DNA from: Persephonella marina EX-H1
Lineage (GTDB): Bacteria; Aquificota; Aquificia; Aquificales; Hydrogenothermaceae
Assembly (NCBI RefSeq): GCF_000021565.1
Contig: NC_012440.1
Span: 500,672-564,671 of the forward strand
Length of the DNA stretch: 64,000 bases
Direction of reading: 5' to 3'
Position 1 is the stretch's first letter, and each line of letters starts with the position of its first letter. The translations under genes and the position numbers were made by a program. Below, one piece after another: positions 38,041-46,613 of the stretch. The notes under the pieces were generated by a model, which was given only the letters and a program-made list of their open reading frames with translations, did no database searches and was not told where the DNA came from.

Positions 38041-38976
38041 TTGAGAGTAGTTTTCTGGGGAACACCTGACTTTGCTGTTGAGAGCTTAAAGGCTTTGATA
38101 GAATCAAAGCATCAGGTTGTAGCTGTTGTTACACAGCCTGACAAACCTAAAGGCAGAGGAAAGAAGGTACAACCGCCTCCTGTTAAGGTTTTAGCCGAAA
38201 AATACAGTATACCCGTTTTTCAGCCTGAGAAGGTTAAAGGGAATAAAGAGCTTTACCAGAAACTAAAAGAGCTTGAACCTGATATATTTGTTGTTGTTGC
38301 GTATGGTAAGATTCTTCCTGAGGAGATAATAAATTTACCAAAGTATAAAACGGTGAATGTTCATGCATCGCTTCTCCCTGAGTATAGAGGAGCTGCACCT
38401 ATTCACAGGGCTATAATGGAAGGAAAGGAAAAAACAGGTGTCTGTATTATGGAGATAGTGAAGGAGCTGGATGCTGGTGATATCTATCAGTGTGTTGAGA
38501 TACCTATAACAGATCAGGATGATATTGTGTCTCTGCATGATAAACTTGCGAAGGAAGGGGCTAAGCTTCTACTGGACACTCTTGATAAGATAGAAAAAGG
38601 GGAGATAAAAAAGGTTCCACAGGATCATGAAAGGGCAACATACGCAAAACCTATAGAAAAAGAGGAAGGGAGGATAGACTGGAAAAGATCTGCAAGGGAG
38701 ATCTTTAATCAGGTAAGGGCTTTGAAGGTATGGCCAAAGGCATTTTCAAATTTTAGAGATACACAGATAAAGATACTTGAGTGTGAAATAATTGATGAAA
38801 GATCTGAAGGAGAACCTGGAGAGATAGTAAAGATCATGAAAGATGAAGGGTTCGTAGTTCAGACAGGGAAGGGGAAACTTCTCATCAAAAAGGTCCAGTT
38901 TCCAAACTCAAAACCTATATCGGCAGCTGATGCTGTGAGAGGATACCGTATAAAAGAGGGTGAAAAATTATTTTGA
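38041..38976 (+). CDS. fmt: Methionyl-tRNA formyltransferase
   Basis: Fmt formylates initiator Met-tRNA using 10-formyl-tetrahydrofolate. It opens [16 protein letters not shown] and has [20 protein letters not shown] with the catalytic Asn and His, and LDAGDIY with the catalytic Asp, then the C-terminal tRNA-binding OB fold. The start is TTG at 38041 after GGAGGG, and no ATG precedes the conserved start. The length of 311 is normal. rlmB follows after a 42-base spacer with AAGGAG. Confidence 0.95.
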
Positions 38977-39018
38977 TCTATATCAAGAGATAAAAAGATA
39001 AGGAGTGATTAAATATAT

Positions 39019-39747
39019 ATGGAAGATAAATTTGTTATATGGGGCAGAAATCCTGTTATAGAGGCTTTAAGATCGGGAAAAGAACTGGAAAAGATTATGG
39101 TTGCTCATGATTCTCATCTACCAAAAGAACTGGTGAAGCTTGCTGAGAAGCGGAAGGTAAAGATCCAGAGAGTTCCAAGGAAAAAAATTGAGGAAACAGC
39201 TGGAACAAAAAAAACACAGGGAGTAGTAGCCCTTTTAAGTCCTGTTTCTTATTGGGATCCTGACGCCCTCATAGAGCATATAATAGAAAAAAACGGTTTT
39301 GGTGTTATTCTGGATCATATAACAGATCCACAGAATGTTGGAAATATCATAAGAACTGCTGAGGTTTTAGGTTCATCAGGTATTATTGTTCCAAGAGAAA
39401 GAAGTTCACCTATAAATGAGGTTGTTGTTAAAGCATCAACAGGTGCGGTTTTTTATCTTCCAATAGCAAAAGTTGGAAATATAAGACAGTTTATAGATAA
39501 ATTTAAGAAAAGAGGTGGATGGGTTATATCCGTTGAGAAGGGAGGTAAACCCATACATAAAGTATCTTTCCCGTTTCCAGCTCTTATTGTTCTTGGATCT
39601 GAAGGAAAGGGTGTTTCAAAAACAGTTTTAGAAAACTCTGATATGATTGTTTCTATACCTATGTTCGGAAAGATTACATCTTTGAATGTCTCAGCTGCTG
39701 CAGCTATATCTTTGTGGGAGGTTAGTAAACAGAAATTTGAAATTTAG
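39019..39747 (+). CDS. rlmB: 23S rRNA 2'-O-methyltransferase of the SpoU/TrmH family, RlmB-like
   Basis: The 242-residue protein has an N-terminal substrate-binding domain (VIWGRNPVIEALRSGKELEK) and the knotted SPOUT domain with LDHITDPQNVGNIIRTAEV, VVVKASTGAVFYLPI, LGSEGKGVS and MFGKITSLNVSAAAAI, the three TrmH motifs. RlmB methylates G2251 of 23S rRNA. A related RNA 2'-O-methylase specificity cannot be excluded from sequence alone. Confidence 0.88.
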   Translation: MEDKFVIWGRNPVIEALRSGKELEKIMVAHDSHLPKELVKLAEKRKVKIQRVPRKKIEETAGTKKTQGVVALLSPVSYWDPDALIEHIIEKNGFGVILDHITDPQNVGNIIRTAEVLGSSGIIVPRERSSPINEVVVKASTGAVFYLPIAKVGNIRQFIDKFKKRGGWVISVEKGGKPIHKVSFPFPALIVLGSEGKGVSKTVLENSDMIVSIPMFGKITSLNVSAAAAISLWEVSKQKFEI

Positions 39748-39829
39748 ATATTTATAATGGAAAATATAAAGAATATATGTGATATAAAAGTCTAAATTGA
39801 ATATGAGACGCTTTAAATTTTGATAAAAC

Positions 39830-39838
39830 TGATATAAT
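39830..39838 (+). promoter_or_regulatory. Extended -10 promoter element for petABC
   Basis: TGaTATAAT lies 50 bases upstream of the petA start codon in a 140-base spacer, followed by GGAGGT before the ATG. A TTGATA lies just seven bases upstream, too close to be its -35. Confidence 0.5.
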
Positions 39839-39887
39839 AATAGGGTTAGAGATCACTTACCGAAGAAAAATATCTGGAGGTTTAGAA

Positions 39888-40382
39888 ATGGCTGAAGAAA
39901 AAATGAGCAGGCGTGACTTCCTCCTTTATGCGATGGGAGGTTGGGCTGCTGTCGGAGCTGGGGCTGTTCTATATGCGATGTACAAAACATGGGAGCCCCT
40001 TCCTGAAGTTAAGGCACAGGCTACAGTAAAATTTGACCTTTCCACCGTTCAGCCAGGAGAGATAAAGGTTGTATCCTGGAGGGGAAAACCTGTATTTATC
40101 CTGAGAAGAACGTCTGATATGGGCGGATGTGACAAAAGAACTGTTGCCGGAGAGTACACTGTAGTATTAGGGATCTGTACGCACCTTGGATGTATTCCTA
40201 ACTGGATACCTGAAGAAAAGGTATGGCACTGTCCGTGTCACGGTGGTAGATACGATGCCTGCGGTAAAAATATATTTGGACCTCCTCCAAGACCACTTGA
40301 TATACCACCGTTTAAACTTGAAGGAACAACAATTGTGTTAGGTGAAGAAGGTCCAGAATACAAAAAATTGATCCAAGGTTAG
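39888..40382 (+). CDS. petA: Rieske iron-sulfur subunit of the cytochrome bc1 complex
   Basis: A 164-residue protein: a twin-arginine-like start (MSRRDFLLYAMGGWAAVGAG) leading into one membrane anchor, then a Rieske domain with 2Fe-2S ligands in CTHLGCI (97-102) and CPCHGG (115-120). It passes electrons from quinol to the two-haem cytochrome encoded third in the operon. The disulfide-stabilising cysteines of standard Rieske proteins are present (C102 and C117). GGAGGT precedes the ATG. Confidence 0.95.
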   Translation: MAEEKMSRRDFLLYAMGGWAAVGAGAVLYAMYKTWEPLPEVKAQATVKFDLSTVQPGEIKVVSWRGKPVFILRRTSDMGGCDKRTVAGEYTVVLGICTHLGCIPNWIPEEKVWHCPCHGGRYDACGKNIFGPPPRPLDIPPFKLEGTTIVLGEEGPEYKKLIQG

Positions 40383-40394
40383 GAGGAGTGAAAG

Positions 40395-41597
40395 ATGGAA
40401 AGGAAAGAAGAAGCTAAAAAATCCTGGTTAGACCAGAGGCTTGCTGTAAGTGACCTCTGGAGAGTTATGATGTCTGAATACTATCTTCCTAAAAATATAA
40501 ACTTCCTATGGAGTTTTGGTGTTCTTACAATGCTCGTTTTCGTTATTCTGATAATAAGCGGTATATTCCTTCTTATGTATTACAAACCTGATTCTCATAT
40601 GGCGTTTGATAGTGTAAACAAGACAATTATGATGGATGTTGCTTATGGATGGGTTTTCAGACATGTTCATGCTGTTGGTGCAAGTATAATGTTCCTCGTT
40701 CTGTTTATTCATATAGCAAGGGGTATTTATTACGGATCATTCAAGCCACCAAGGGAGATAGTATGGATAACAGGTTTCCTCCTCTTCGTTCTTATGGCAG
40801 CAACAGCTTTTACAGGTTATCTACTCCCTTGGGGACAGATGTCTTACTGGGCTGCTCAGACAATAACAACCCTTTTTGAAAAGATACCATTTATAGGTCC
40901 TGATCTTGTTATATGGATGAGAGGTAACTATATCGTTGAAGATGCTACTCTTACAAGATTCTTCGCACTTCACGTTGTTTTACTCCCACTTCTTATAATC
41001 GTTATAACAGCTGTTCATATGTATGCCGTTAGAATTGTTGGTAGTAACAATGAAGATGGAATACCTATGACAAAGGAAGAGAAGAAAGAAAAAGGAATTC
41101 CTTTCTGGCCTGTATTTATGGCTAAAGAGTACTTTGTAATGTCAGTATTCTTACTGTTCTTCTTCTACCTTGTGTTCTTTAACTACAAGTTTGCTATGGA
41201 TCCGATTAACTTTGAGCCTGCAAACTACCTCCAGACACCACTTCATATCTACCCTGAGTGGTACTTCCTTGCTTTCTACGAAGTTTTAAGAGGTTTCTTC
41301 TTCAGTCAGAACATGGGTCTGATAGCTTTCGCTATTAGTATGTTTATCATACTCTTCCTTCCATGGCTTGATACATCACCTATCGTTAGTGGAAAACACA
41401 GACCTCTGTTTAGAATAATGTTCTGGATTTTTGTCCTTGATTTTATAGCGTTAACTATACTTGGTAAATTACCACCATCAGGACTTTTTGCATGGATGGG
41501 ACTTATAACAAGTTTAATATACTTTGCATTTTTCCTATCCCTCCCAATTATCTCTAAGATAGAGAGAAAACAGGTTGAATCTGGAGGTAGGCAGTAA
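40395..41597 (+). CDS. petB: Cytochrome b subunit of the bc1 complex
   Basis: A 400-residue membrane protein with about eight helices. The haem ligands are seen as two H-x13/14-H pairs, in FRHVHAVGASIMFLVLFIHI near residue 95 and FALHVVLLPLLIIVITAVH near 195; the quinol-site PEWY is in IYPEWYFLAFYEVLRG. It is the full-length (b6+IV-fused) form. It starts 12 bases after petA and its stop overlaps the petC start. Confidence 0.95.
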   Translation: MERKEEAKKSWLDQRLAVSDLWRVMMSEYYLPKNINFLWSFGVLTMLVFVILIISGIFLLMYYKPDSHMAFDSVNKTIMMDVAYGWVFRHVHAVGASIMFLVLFIHIARGIYYGSFKPPREIVWITGFLLFVLMAATAFTGYLLPWGQMSYWAAQTITTLFEKIPFIGPDLVIWMRGNYIVEDATLTRFFALHVVLLPLLIIVITAVHMYAVRIVGSNNEDGIPMTKEEKKEKGIPFWPVFMAKEYFVMSVFLLFFFYLVFFNYKFAMDPINFEPANYLQTPLHIYPEWYFLAFYEVLRGFFFSQNMGLIAFAISMFIILFLPWLDTSPIVSGKHRPLFRIMFWIFVLDFIALTILGKLPPSGLFAWMGLITSLIYFAFFLSLPIISKIERKQVESGGRQ

Positions 41598-42454
41598 TGA
41601 AAGAATTAAAAATACTGATAGTAATGGTAGTTCTGGTTCTAATAGGATACTGGGGAATAGAACCTCTCGCCCACAGCATAATGCATAAACATATTGAGGA
41701 GGCTATTCACAAGTACAACCTTCCTGATTATGAGTATTCAGATCTGGAACCGATGCCCCATTCAATAAAAGGGGATGCAAAGAGAGGAAAAGAAGCTGTA
41801 CAGATGTTCTGTACATCATGTCACGGCATAAAGGCTGATAACATACCCGCTCCAATGGATCCAAAAACTGCAGCAGAGTCTTACGGTGTTGTTCCTCCTG
41901 ATCTTTCAAACCTTGGAGCTCTCCTTGATGAGAAATTCCTCTATAACTTCCTTAAGGATCCTGCTAAAGCTACGGAGTTTCCAAAGATAGCCATGCCTGC
42001 CATGGGGCTTGATGATCAGCAGATCATGGATATTATCGCCTACATGAAATCTATAGCCAAAAAGGATATGGATGGAAAAGAAGCAACGATTGAAGCCTGT
42101 GGAAGATGTCACAGTATCAAATACCAGAAATTCCATACAGAAACACCACCTAACATTCTGAAGTCTTATCTTGGAAAAGTTCCACCTGATTTCTCTGTTA
42201 TACACAGGGCGAAAGGTGGAGAGTATATTGTTGCATTCGTTAACAGACCTCAGGCTTTACTTCCAGGAACATCAATGCCAAGAATCGGTCTTAACGAAGA
42301 GGCAACGGAGAAGATTGAACACTACCTTGGAGAGATAGCTGATCCTAATAAAGAGGCGAGAACAAAGATAGGAATAGGTGTTCTCCTCTACATGCTTGTT
42401 ATGATCGGGCTGACATACGCATGGAAGAAGAAGATGTGGAAAGGAATTCATTAA
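41597..42454 (+). CDS. petC: Two-haem cytochrome c subunit of the bc1 complex
   Basis: A 285-residue protein with an N-terminal membrane helix (ILIVMVVLVLIGYWGIEPLA), CXXCH haem sites in CTSCH (72-76) and CGRCH (168-172), likely Met ligands in AMPAMGL and GTSMPRIGL, and a second helix at about 255-277 (IGIGVLLYMLVMIGLTYAW). Two cytochrome c domains replace the single-haem cytochrome c1 of proteobacteria, the arrangement known in Epsilonproteobacteria and Aquificota. It closes petABC with a strong terminator 6 bases after the stop. Confidence 0.92.
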   Translation: MKELKILIVMVVLVLIGYWGIEPLAHSIMHKHIEEAIHKYNLPDYEYSDLEPMPHSIKGDAKRGKEAVQMFCTSCHGIKADNIPAPMDPKTAAESYGVVPPDLSNLGALLDEKFLYNFLKDPAKATEFPKIAMPAMGLDDQQIMDIIAYMKSIAKKDMDGKEATIEACGRCHSIKYQKFHTETPPNILKSYLGKVPPDFSVIHRAKGGEYIVAFVNRPQALLPGTSMPRIGLNEEATEKIEHYLGEIADPNKEARTKIGIGVLLYMLVMIGLTYAWKKKMWKGIH

Positions 42455-42459
42455 TATAA

Positions 42460-42483
42460 GGGGGCTTTTAGCCCCTTTTTTTA
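42460..42483 (+). terminator. Rho-independent terminator after petABC
   Basis: GGGGGC pairs with GCCCC around TTTTA and runs into seven T, starting six bases after the petC stop. The convergent proC stop codon at 42481-42483 lies in its T run. Confidence 0.85.
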
Positions 42484-43284
42484 TTCTGACAGCTCTTTAC
42501 TTCTCTTTGTTGCACTCTCTACAGCATTTATCACTGTATCCCTTAAAGATCCCTTTTCAAGTTCATGGAGACCGTAAATCGTTGTTCCCCCAGGAGATGT
42601 TACCCTGTCCCTCAGAACAGATGGATGTTCACCTGTTTCCTTTATAAGCATAGCTGATCCTAAAACAGTCTGAACTGCAAGATCAAGTGCTTCCCTGTAA
42701 GACAGACCGCATTTTACACCGCCCTGTGCAAGGGCATCTATAAATGTGAAAACATATGCCGGTCCACTTCCTGAAAGGCCTGTTACAGCATCCATAAGGG
42801 ATTCTTCGACAACGATCGCCAGTCCTACAGAGCTGAAAAGATCTTTTATCTCTTTCCTTTTTTCCTGATCTATAACCGGATCAAATGATATACCAACGGC
42901 ACCTTCACCTATAACTGCAGGTGTGTTGGGCATAACCCTTACAACGGGAATATCCTTCCCCAGGATATTTTTTATCCTTTCTATTTTTACTCCTGCAAGA
43001 ACTGATACAACTATCTTTCCTTCGTCAAAAAGATCCTTTAAAGGCTCTAATGTATTTTCAATATCCTTTGGTTTTACCGCCAGTATTATTAGCTGGGAGA
43101 GATCAACAACCTTTCTGTTACTTTCTGTTCCGGCAACATTGTATCTATTCACTATCTGTTTAACCCTTTCAGGATCTATATCAGACACTATAATATCCGT
43201 TGATCTTACACCTCCCTTCTCAATAAAGCCTTTTATTAAAGCCTCACCCATATTTCCACAGCCTATAATACCTATCCTAAACAT
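42481..43284 (-). CDS. proC: Pyrroline-5-carboxylate reductase
   Basis: ProC reduces pyrroline-5-carboxylate to proline with NAD(P)H. The 267-residue protein has the Rossmann start IGIIGCGNMGEALIKGF, AVKPKDIENTL, RVMPNTPAVIGEGAVGIS, GLSGSGPAYVFTFIDALAQGG and RDRVTSPGGTT, all conserved. Its start overlaps the upstream exonuclease gene by eight bases, so the two are translated together. Confidence 0.95.
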   Translation of the reverse strand: MFRIGIIGCGNMGEALIKGFIEKGGVRSTDIIVSDIDPERVKQIVNRYNVAGTESNRKVVDLSQLIILAVKPKDIENTLEPLKDLFDEGKIVVSVLAGVKIERIKNILGKDIPVVRVMPNTPAVIGEGAVGISFDPVIDQEKRKEIKDLFSSVGLAIVVEESLMDAVTGLSGSGPAYVFTFIDALAQGGVKCGLSYREALDLAVQTVLGSAMLIKETGEHPSVLRDRVTSPGGTTIYGLHELEKGSLRDTVINAVESATKRSKELSE

Positions 43285-43894
43285 ACCTTCTCCTTTTTTC
43301 CCTGTAGTTAACTTTTTTCCCTTCAGACAGTTTTATTATATCCATAACCTTAAAAACATTGTAATCCTCAAGGAAGCGGAGCATCTTTATAAAAATCTCA
43401 AGGTTTACCTCAGCATCATACATCGCCCTGTGCTGTCTTGAGAAAGGTATATTGAAATGCTGGGCTATACTTGCAAGGGATTTACTGTCTATGTCTGAGA
43501 GTATCTTTCTTGCGAGATGGTCTGTGCATATAAATGGGTTTTTTATCGTCTTATTCAGTATCTCCTTTGCCTTTTTGTTTAAAAATGCAAGATCAAACCT
43601 TATATTGTGACCGACTAGTATTGTATTTTCTATAAAGTTTAAAAAATCAGGCAGAACCTTATCAACTGTAGGCTGATCAATAACCATAGCTGTTGTTATC
43701 CCTGTAAGCTTTGATATATGTTCAGGTATAAGCTCAATCTCAGGTTTTATAAGACTCCAGAATCTATCCAGGATTATATTTCCCTGATATTTTATTGCTG
43801 CGATCTCTATTATATCGTTGCTCTCTGGGTTAAAACCTGTTGTCTCGATATCAATTATGGTGAAAACAGCCTCATCAGTTGTTAGATTATACAT
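43277..43894 (-). CDS. DnaQ-like 3'-5' exonuclease
   Basis: A 205-residue DEDDh exonuclease: FTIIDIETTGFNPESNDIIEIAA (motif I, Asp and Glu), LVGHNIRFDLAFL (motif II Asp) and the terminal HRAMYDAEVNL (motif III His and Asp). It resembles the epsilon proofreading subunit or the exonuclease part of PolC. Whether it is the polymerase III proofreader or a separate housekeeping nuclease cannot be decided here. It overlaps proC by eight bases. Confidence 0.85.
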   Translation of the reverse strand: MYNLTTDEAVFTIIDIETTGFNPESNDIIEIAAIKYQGNIILDRFWSLIKPEIELIPEHISKLTGITTAMVIDQPTVDKVLPDFLNFIENTILVGHNIRFDLAFLNKKAKEILNKTIKNPFICTDHLARKILSDIDSKSLASIAQHFNIPFSRQHRAMYDAEVNLEIFIKMLRFLEDYNVFKVMDIIKLSEGKKVNYREKRRRYV

Positions 43895-43914
43895 TTTTTT
43901 TATCCTTTTTAGTT

Positions 43915-45114
43915 TTATGTTCTATTAATTTTAACCCTTTCCTTTGATTCTTCAATTTTAATTTTCCTAACAATAATTTTAAACAGCCATGGGTATATCA
44001 GTCCACTAAGTATAGCACTCAGTATAACAACGGATGCCTGTTTTTTATCCAGCATATTAACCTCAAGACCTATCGTTGCTATAGCAACAAGGAGAGTTAA
44101 AGGCATTGAAAGTGAGAAAGGGATCAGAAATATCTCTTTCCATGAGAAGCCTGAGAATACAAATATCATTGCAGCAACAGATCTTATAAAGAATATAACA
44201 GCTGTCAGAATTAAAGCACTTATTATTATCTCAGGTTTTATAAGCTGGAATATGTCAAACTGTAGACCGACCTCTATGAAGAATATAGGGATCAGAAATC
44301 CGTATCCAAAGGCACTGAACTTCTCCTGTATCTCTTTTCTCTCTTTAAAAACAAGGGCGAAAAGCATACCGCCCATAAATGCACCTATAATCGGCTCCAT
44401 ACTTAAAAGGCTTGCAAGGGCGACAAATATAAACATATTAACAAAGTTTGCCCTTATACCTGTCTCTGTAGGATCACCGGTTTTAAGGAATGTTGATGTC
44501 CATTTTGGATTCCACCATATAAAAAGCTGGAATATTCTTATGATAAAGTAAGCTAAGGCGAAGAATATGTATATCTCTATTAGATGTATTAATGCCTTTG
44601 TTGAAAGTCCAAACTGGTAGTAAAGTGTGAAGCCTGTGATAAATAAAAGACTTATGATCTCCCCTATACTTCCTATTATTAAAACTGACTGGGCAAAGTT
44701 TGTTTTTAGAAGACCTGTATCCTTTAGAACAGGATATAGAAGTCCTATAGCTATTGTCATAAAAACAAGTGCATAGATAAGAGGAAACTCAAATGAAAAT
44801 GTTATATAGAATGATAGAAAAACTATCATAAATAGGCTGAGTATGTATACAGAAAGATCCTTTTTAGAGGTTGATCTTATCCTGTCAAAGTTTATCTCAA
44901 GACCTGCGAGATACATAAGGATTATAAATCCAAGCTCTCCAAGTAGTTTAACTATAGGTGTCTCATGTATGATATCCTTGAAAAATATACCGAGAACAAG
45001 ACCGTAGAATATCTCACCAACAGCTGAAGGAAGATAAAGCCTTCTGATAATAAAAGGTATAACAAAGGCACCTATAGAGATAACAAGCAGAAGTATAGCT
45101 TCATGTTTATCCAT
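43915..45114 (-). CDS. Cation/proton antiporter (CPA2/KefB-NhaP type membrane protein)
   Basis: A 399-residue membrane protein with about 12 helices. LPSAVGEIFYGLVLGIFF, LGFIILMYLAGLEINFDRIR and PIIGAFMGGMLFALVFKER are standard monovalent cation:proton antiporter-2 motifs. It likely exchanges K+ or Na+ for protons. It starts eight bases inside the end of the RCK-USP gene: membrane part and cytoplasmic regulator made as a pair, as in Kef-type systems. Confidence 0.85.
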   Translation of the reverse strand: MDKHEAILLLVISIGAFVIPFIIRRLYLPSAVGEIFYGLVLGIFFKDIIHETPIVKLLGELGFIILMYLAGLEINFDRIRSTSKKDLSVYILSLFMIVFLSFYITFSFEFPLIYALVFMTIAIGLLYPVLKDTGLLKTNFAQSVLIIGSIGEIISLLFITGFTLYYQFGLSTKALIHLIEIYIFFALAYFIIRIFQLFIWWNPKWTSTFLKTGDPTETGIRANFVNMFIFVALASLLSMEPIIGAFMGGMLFALVFKERKEIQEKFSAFGYGFLIPIFFIEVGLQFDIFQLIKPEIIISALILTAVIFFIRSVAAMIFVFSGFSWKEIFLIPFSLSMPLTLLVAIATIGLEVNMLDKKQASVVILSAILSGLIYPWLFKIIVRKIKIEESKERVKINRT

Positions 45115-46549
45115 ACAGCTCCTCTAAAGGAAGAAGAAGAACGGAGTTTTTTATACTCTTTGTTATATGGTACTGGACGTGAGGTTTGAAGATTGAGATC
45201 TCCTCATTCTTATCATATGTGGTTATGAACAGATTTTTTCTTTTTGATTCGTCGGACATAAACTTTAATGTCTCTTTAACAGGATTTCCTTCAAGAACCT
45301 TGTATTTTATATTTGTTTTGTATATCTGCTCAAAATCAGAAACGATCTCATGTCTCTCCCTCAGTTTTTCTTCCTCTTCGTCACCTCTCAGTTCCTGAGG
45401 CATAGTTATATAAAGAACCTCAAATGGAAGTTTCATAAGTCTTGAAAGTTCTATACCTATCTCAAGATTAAATGCAGGATCAGGACAGTTAAGTGATATT
45501 GTTATCTCTGAGTAAGGGAAGTTACCCCTTGATATAAGAACAGGTTTCTTAGCAGTTTTAAGTATCTTTTTTAATGTTCTCCCTTTAAAAAATGGCTCTT
45601 TAACAAACGGGTAAACTATAACACCTATATTATTTTCGTAGTAAAAAAGATCAATAAAGTTATTTACACTTTCCTTAATCTCAAATTTCTTAACTGTGTT
45701 CTTTATATAATCAAAATCCTCCCTGATTCTATAGTTTTTTACAGGAAAGATCAGAAGTTTATGGGCTTTCGTGTTTTTCTTAAGGTATGCAGCTTCCTCA
45801 AAGGATATCTTTGTGTTTCCTGAATAGGGAACAGCTATATCCATACCGAACTGTAACGGAAACTGGGGAATCCCTTTAAGAAGAATATTTACAAGATTTT
45901 CAAGAACCTTTGGATCACCTATTATTATCACCCTGTCCCCAACTTTTATTCTCTCATCACCTGACGGTAGTATAAGCTCGCTGTCCCTGTATATAGCTGC
46001 GATTCTCCATCTTGTAGGTTTTAGATATTTAAGCTTTCTGTCAACGAGATGAGATCTTGCAAGTATCTTTGCCTCTACGATCTCACCTTTACCAAGACCT
46101 ATATTTGTTGCTATAGAGTAATTCCTCTCTATCTTTGATATAACGATTTTTGTTGTCAGTTCTGCAGGTTTTACAATGTTTATATTGAACTTCTCAAACT
46201 CCTCTTCCCTTTCCTCTTCAAAGAGGAGAACAACGATATTTACATTAAGATTAAAAACCTCCCTTCCGATTCTGCAGACCTCAAGAGATACATCTGCATC
46301 ACTTATCGTTGATATTATGTTTATAACATTCTCAATATCTATCTTCTTCCATGTGAGTATACTGCTCGCATCACCATGTATAAGCTGTAATCTCTCCTCA
46401 TCCCTGTACTCGTCCTCAAGCTCTTCTATAGTATTTTCATCATAATCTACAGCTATCACGGACCATTTCTTCAGGAGCTCCCTGAGAATTTCCCTTCCAA
46501 AGATCCCCACCCCGAACAGAAGAACTTTCTTGTCTATCTGTAACGTCAT
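45107..46549 (-). CDS. RCK (TrkA-N/TrkA-C) regulator fused to a universal-stress-protein-like domain
   Basis: A 480-residue soluble protein. The N-terminal TrkA-N domain has the Rossmann start KVLLFGVGIFGREILREL and VIAVDYDENTIEELE; a TrkA-C module follows (GEIVEAKILARSHLVDRKLKY and DSELILPSGDERIKVGDRVIIIGD). From about 260 onward, PVKNYRIREDFDYIKN and KPVLISRGNFPYSEITISLN fit tandem USP-like folds. I take ATG 46549, following AGGAGA; a longer in-frame extension has no good site. It overlaps the antiporter gene, so it probably gates that transporter by nucleotide binding. Confidence 0.82.
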   Translation of the reverse strand: MTLQIDKKVLLFGVGIFGREILRELLKKWSVIAVDYDENTIEELEDEYRDEERLQLIHGDASSILTWKKIDIENVINIISTISDADVSLEVCRIGREVFNLNVNIVVLLFEEEREEEFEKFNINIVKPAELTTKIVISKIERNYSIATNIGLGKGEIVEAKILARSHLVDRKLKYLKPTRWRIAAIYRDSELILPSGDERIKVGDRVIIIGDPKVLENLVNILLKGIPQFPLQFGMDIAVPYSGNTKISFEEAAYLKKNTKAHKLLIFPVKNYRIREDFDYIKNTVKKFEIKESVNNFIDLFYYENNIGVIVYPFVKEPFFKGRTLKKILKTAKKPVLISRGNFPYSEITISLNCPDPAFNLEIGIELSRLMKLPFEVLYITMPQELRGDEEEEKLRERHEIVSDFEQIYKTNIKYKVLEGNPVKETLKFMSDESKRKNLFITTYDKNEEISIFKPHVQYHITKSIKNSVLLLPLEELYG

Positions 46550-46613
46550 AAAATCTCCTAAAGTTATATAATAATAGTTGCAAAAATTATACCAGAATAG
46601 GTAAGGAGGAAAT

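Noticed and set aside
39820-39838. TTGATA-TATAAT as a standard promoter before petA
   Set aside because: Only seven bases separate them; it is better read as an extended -10 element.
42923-43441. A 172-codon plus-strand frame across proC and the exonuclease gene
   Set aside because: It spans the ends of two well-identified genes in the opposite sense and has no domain character.
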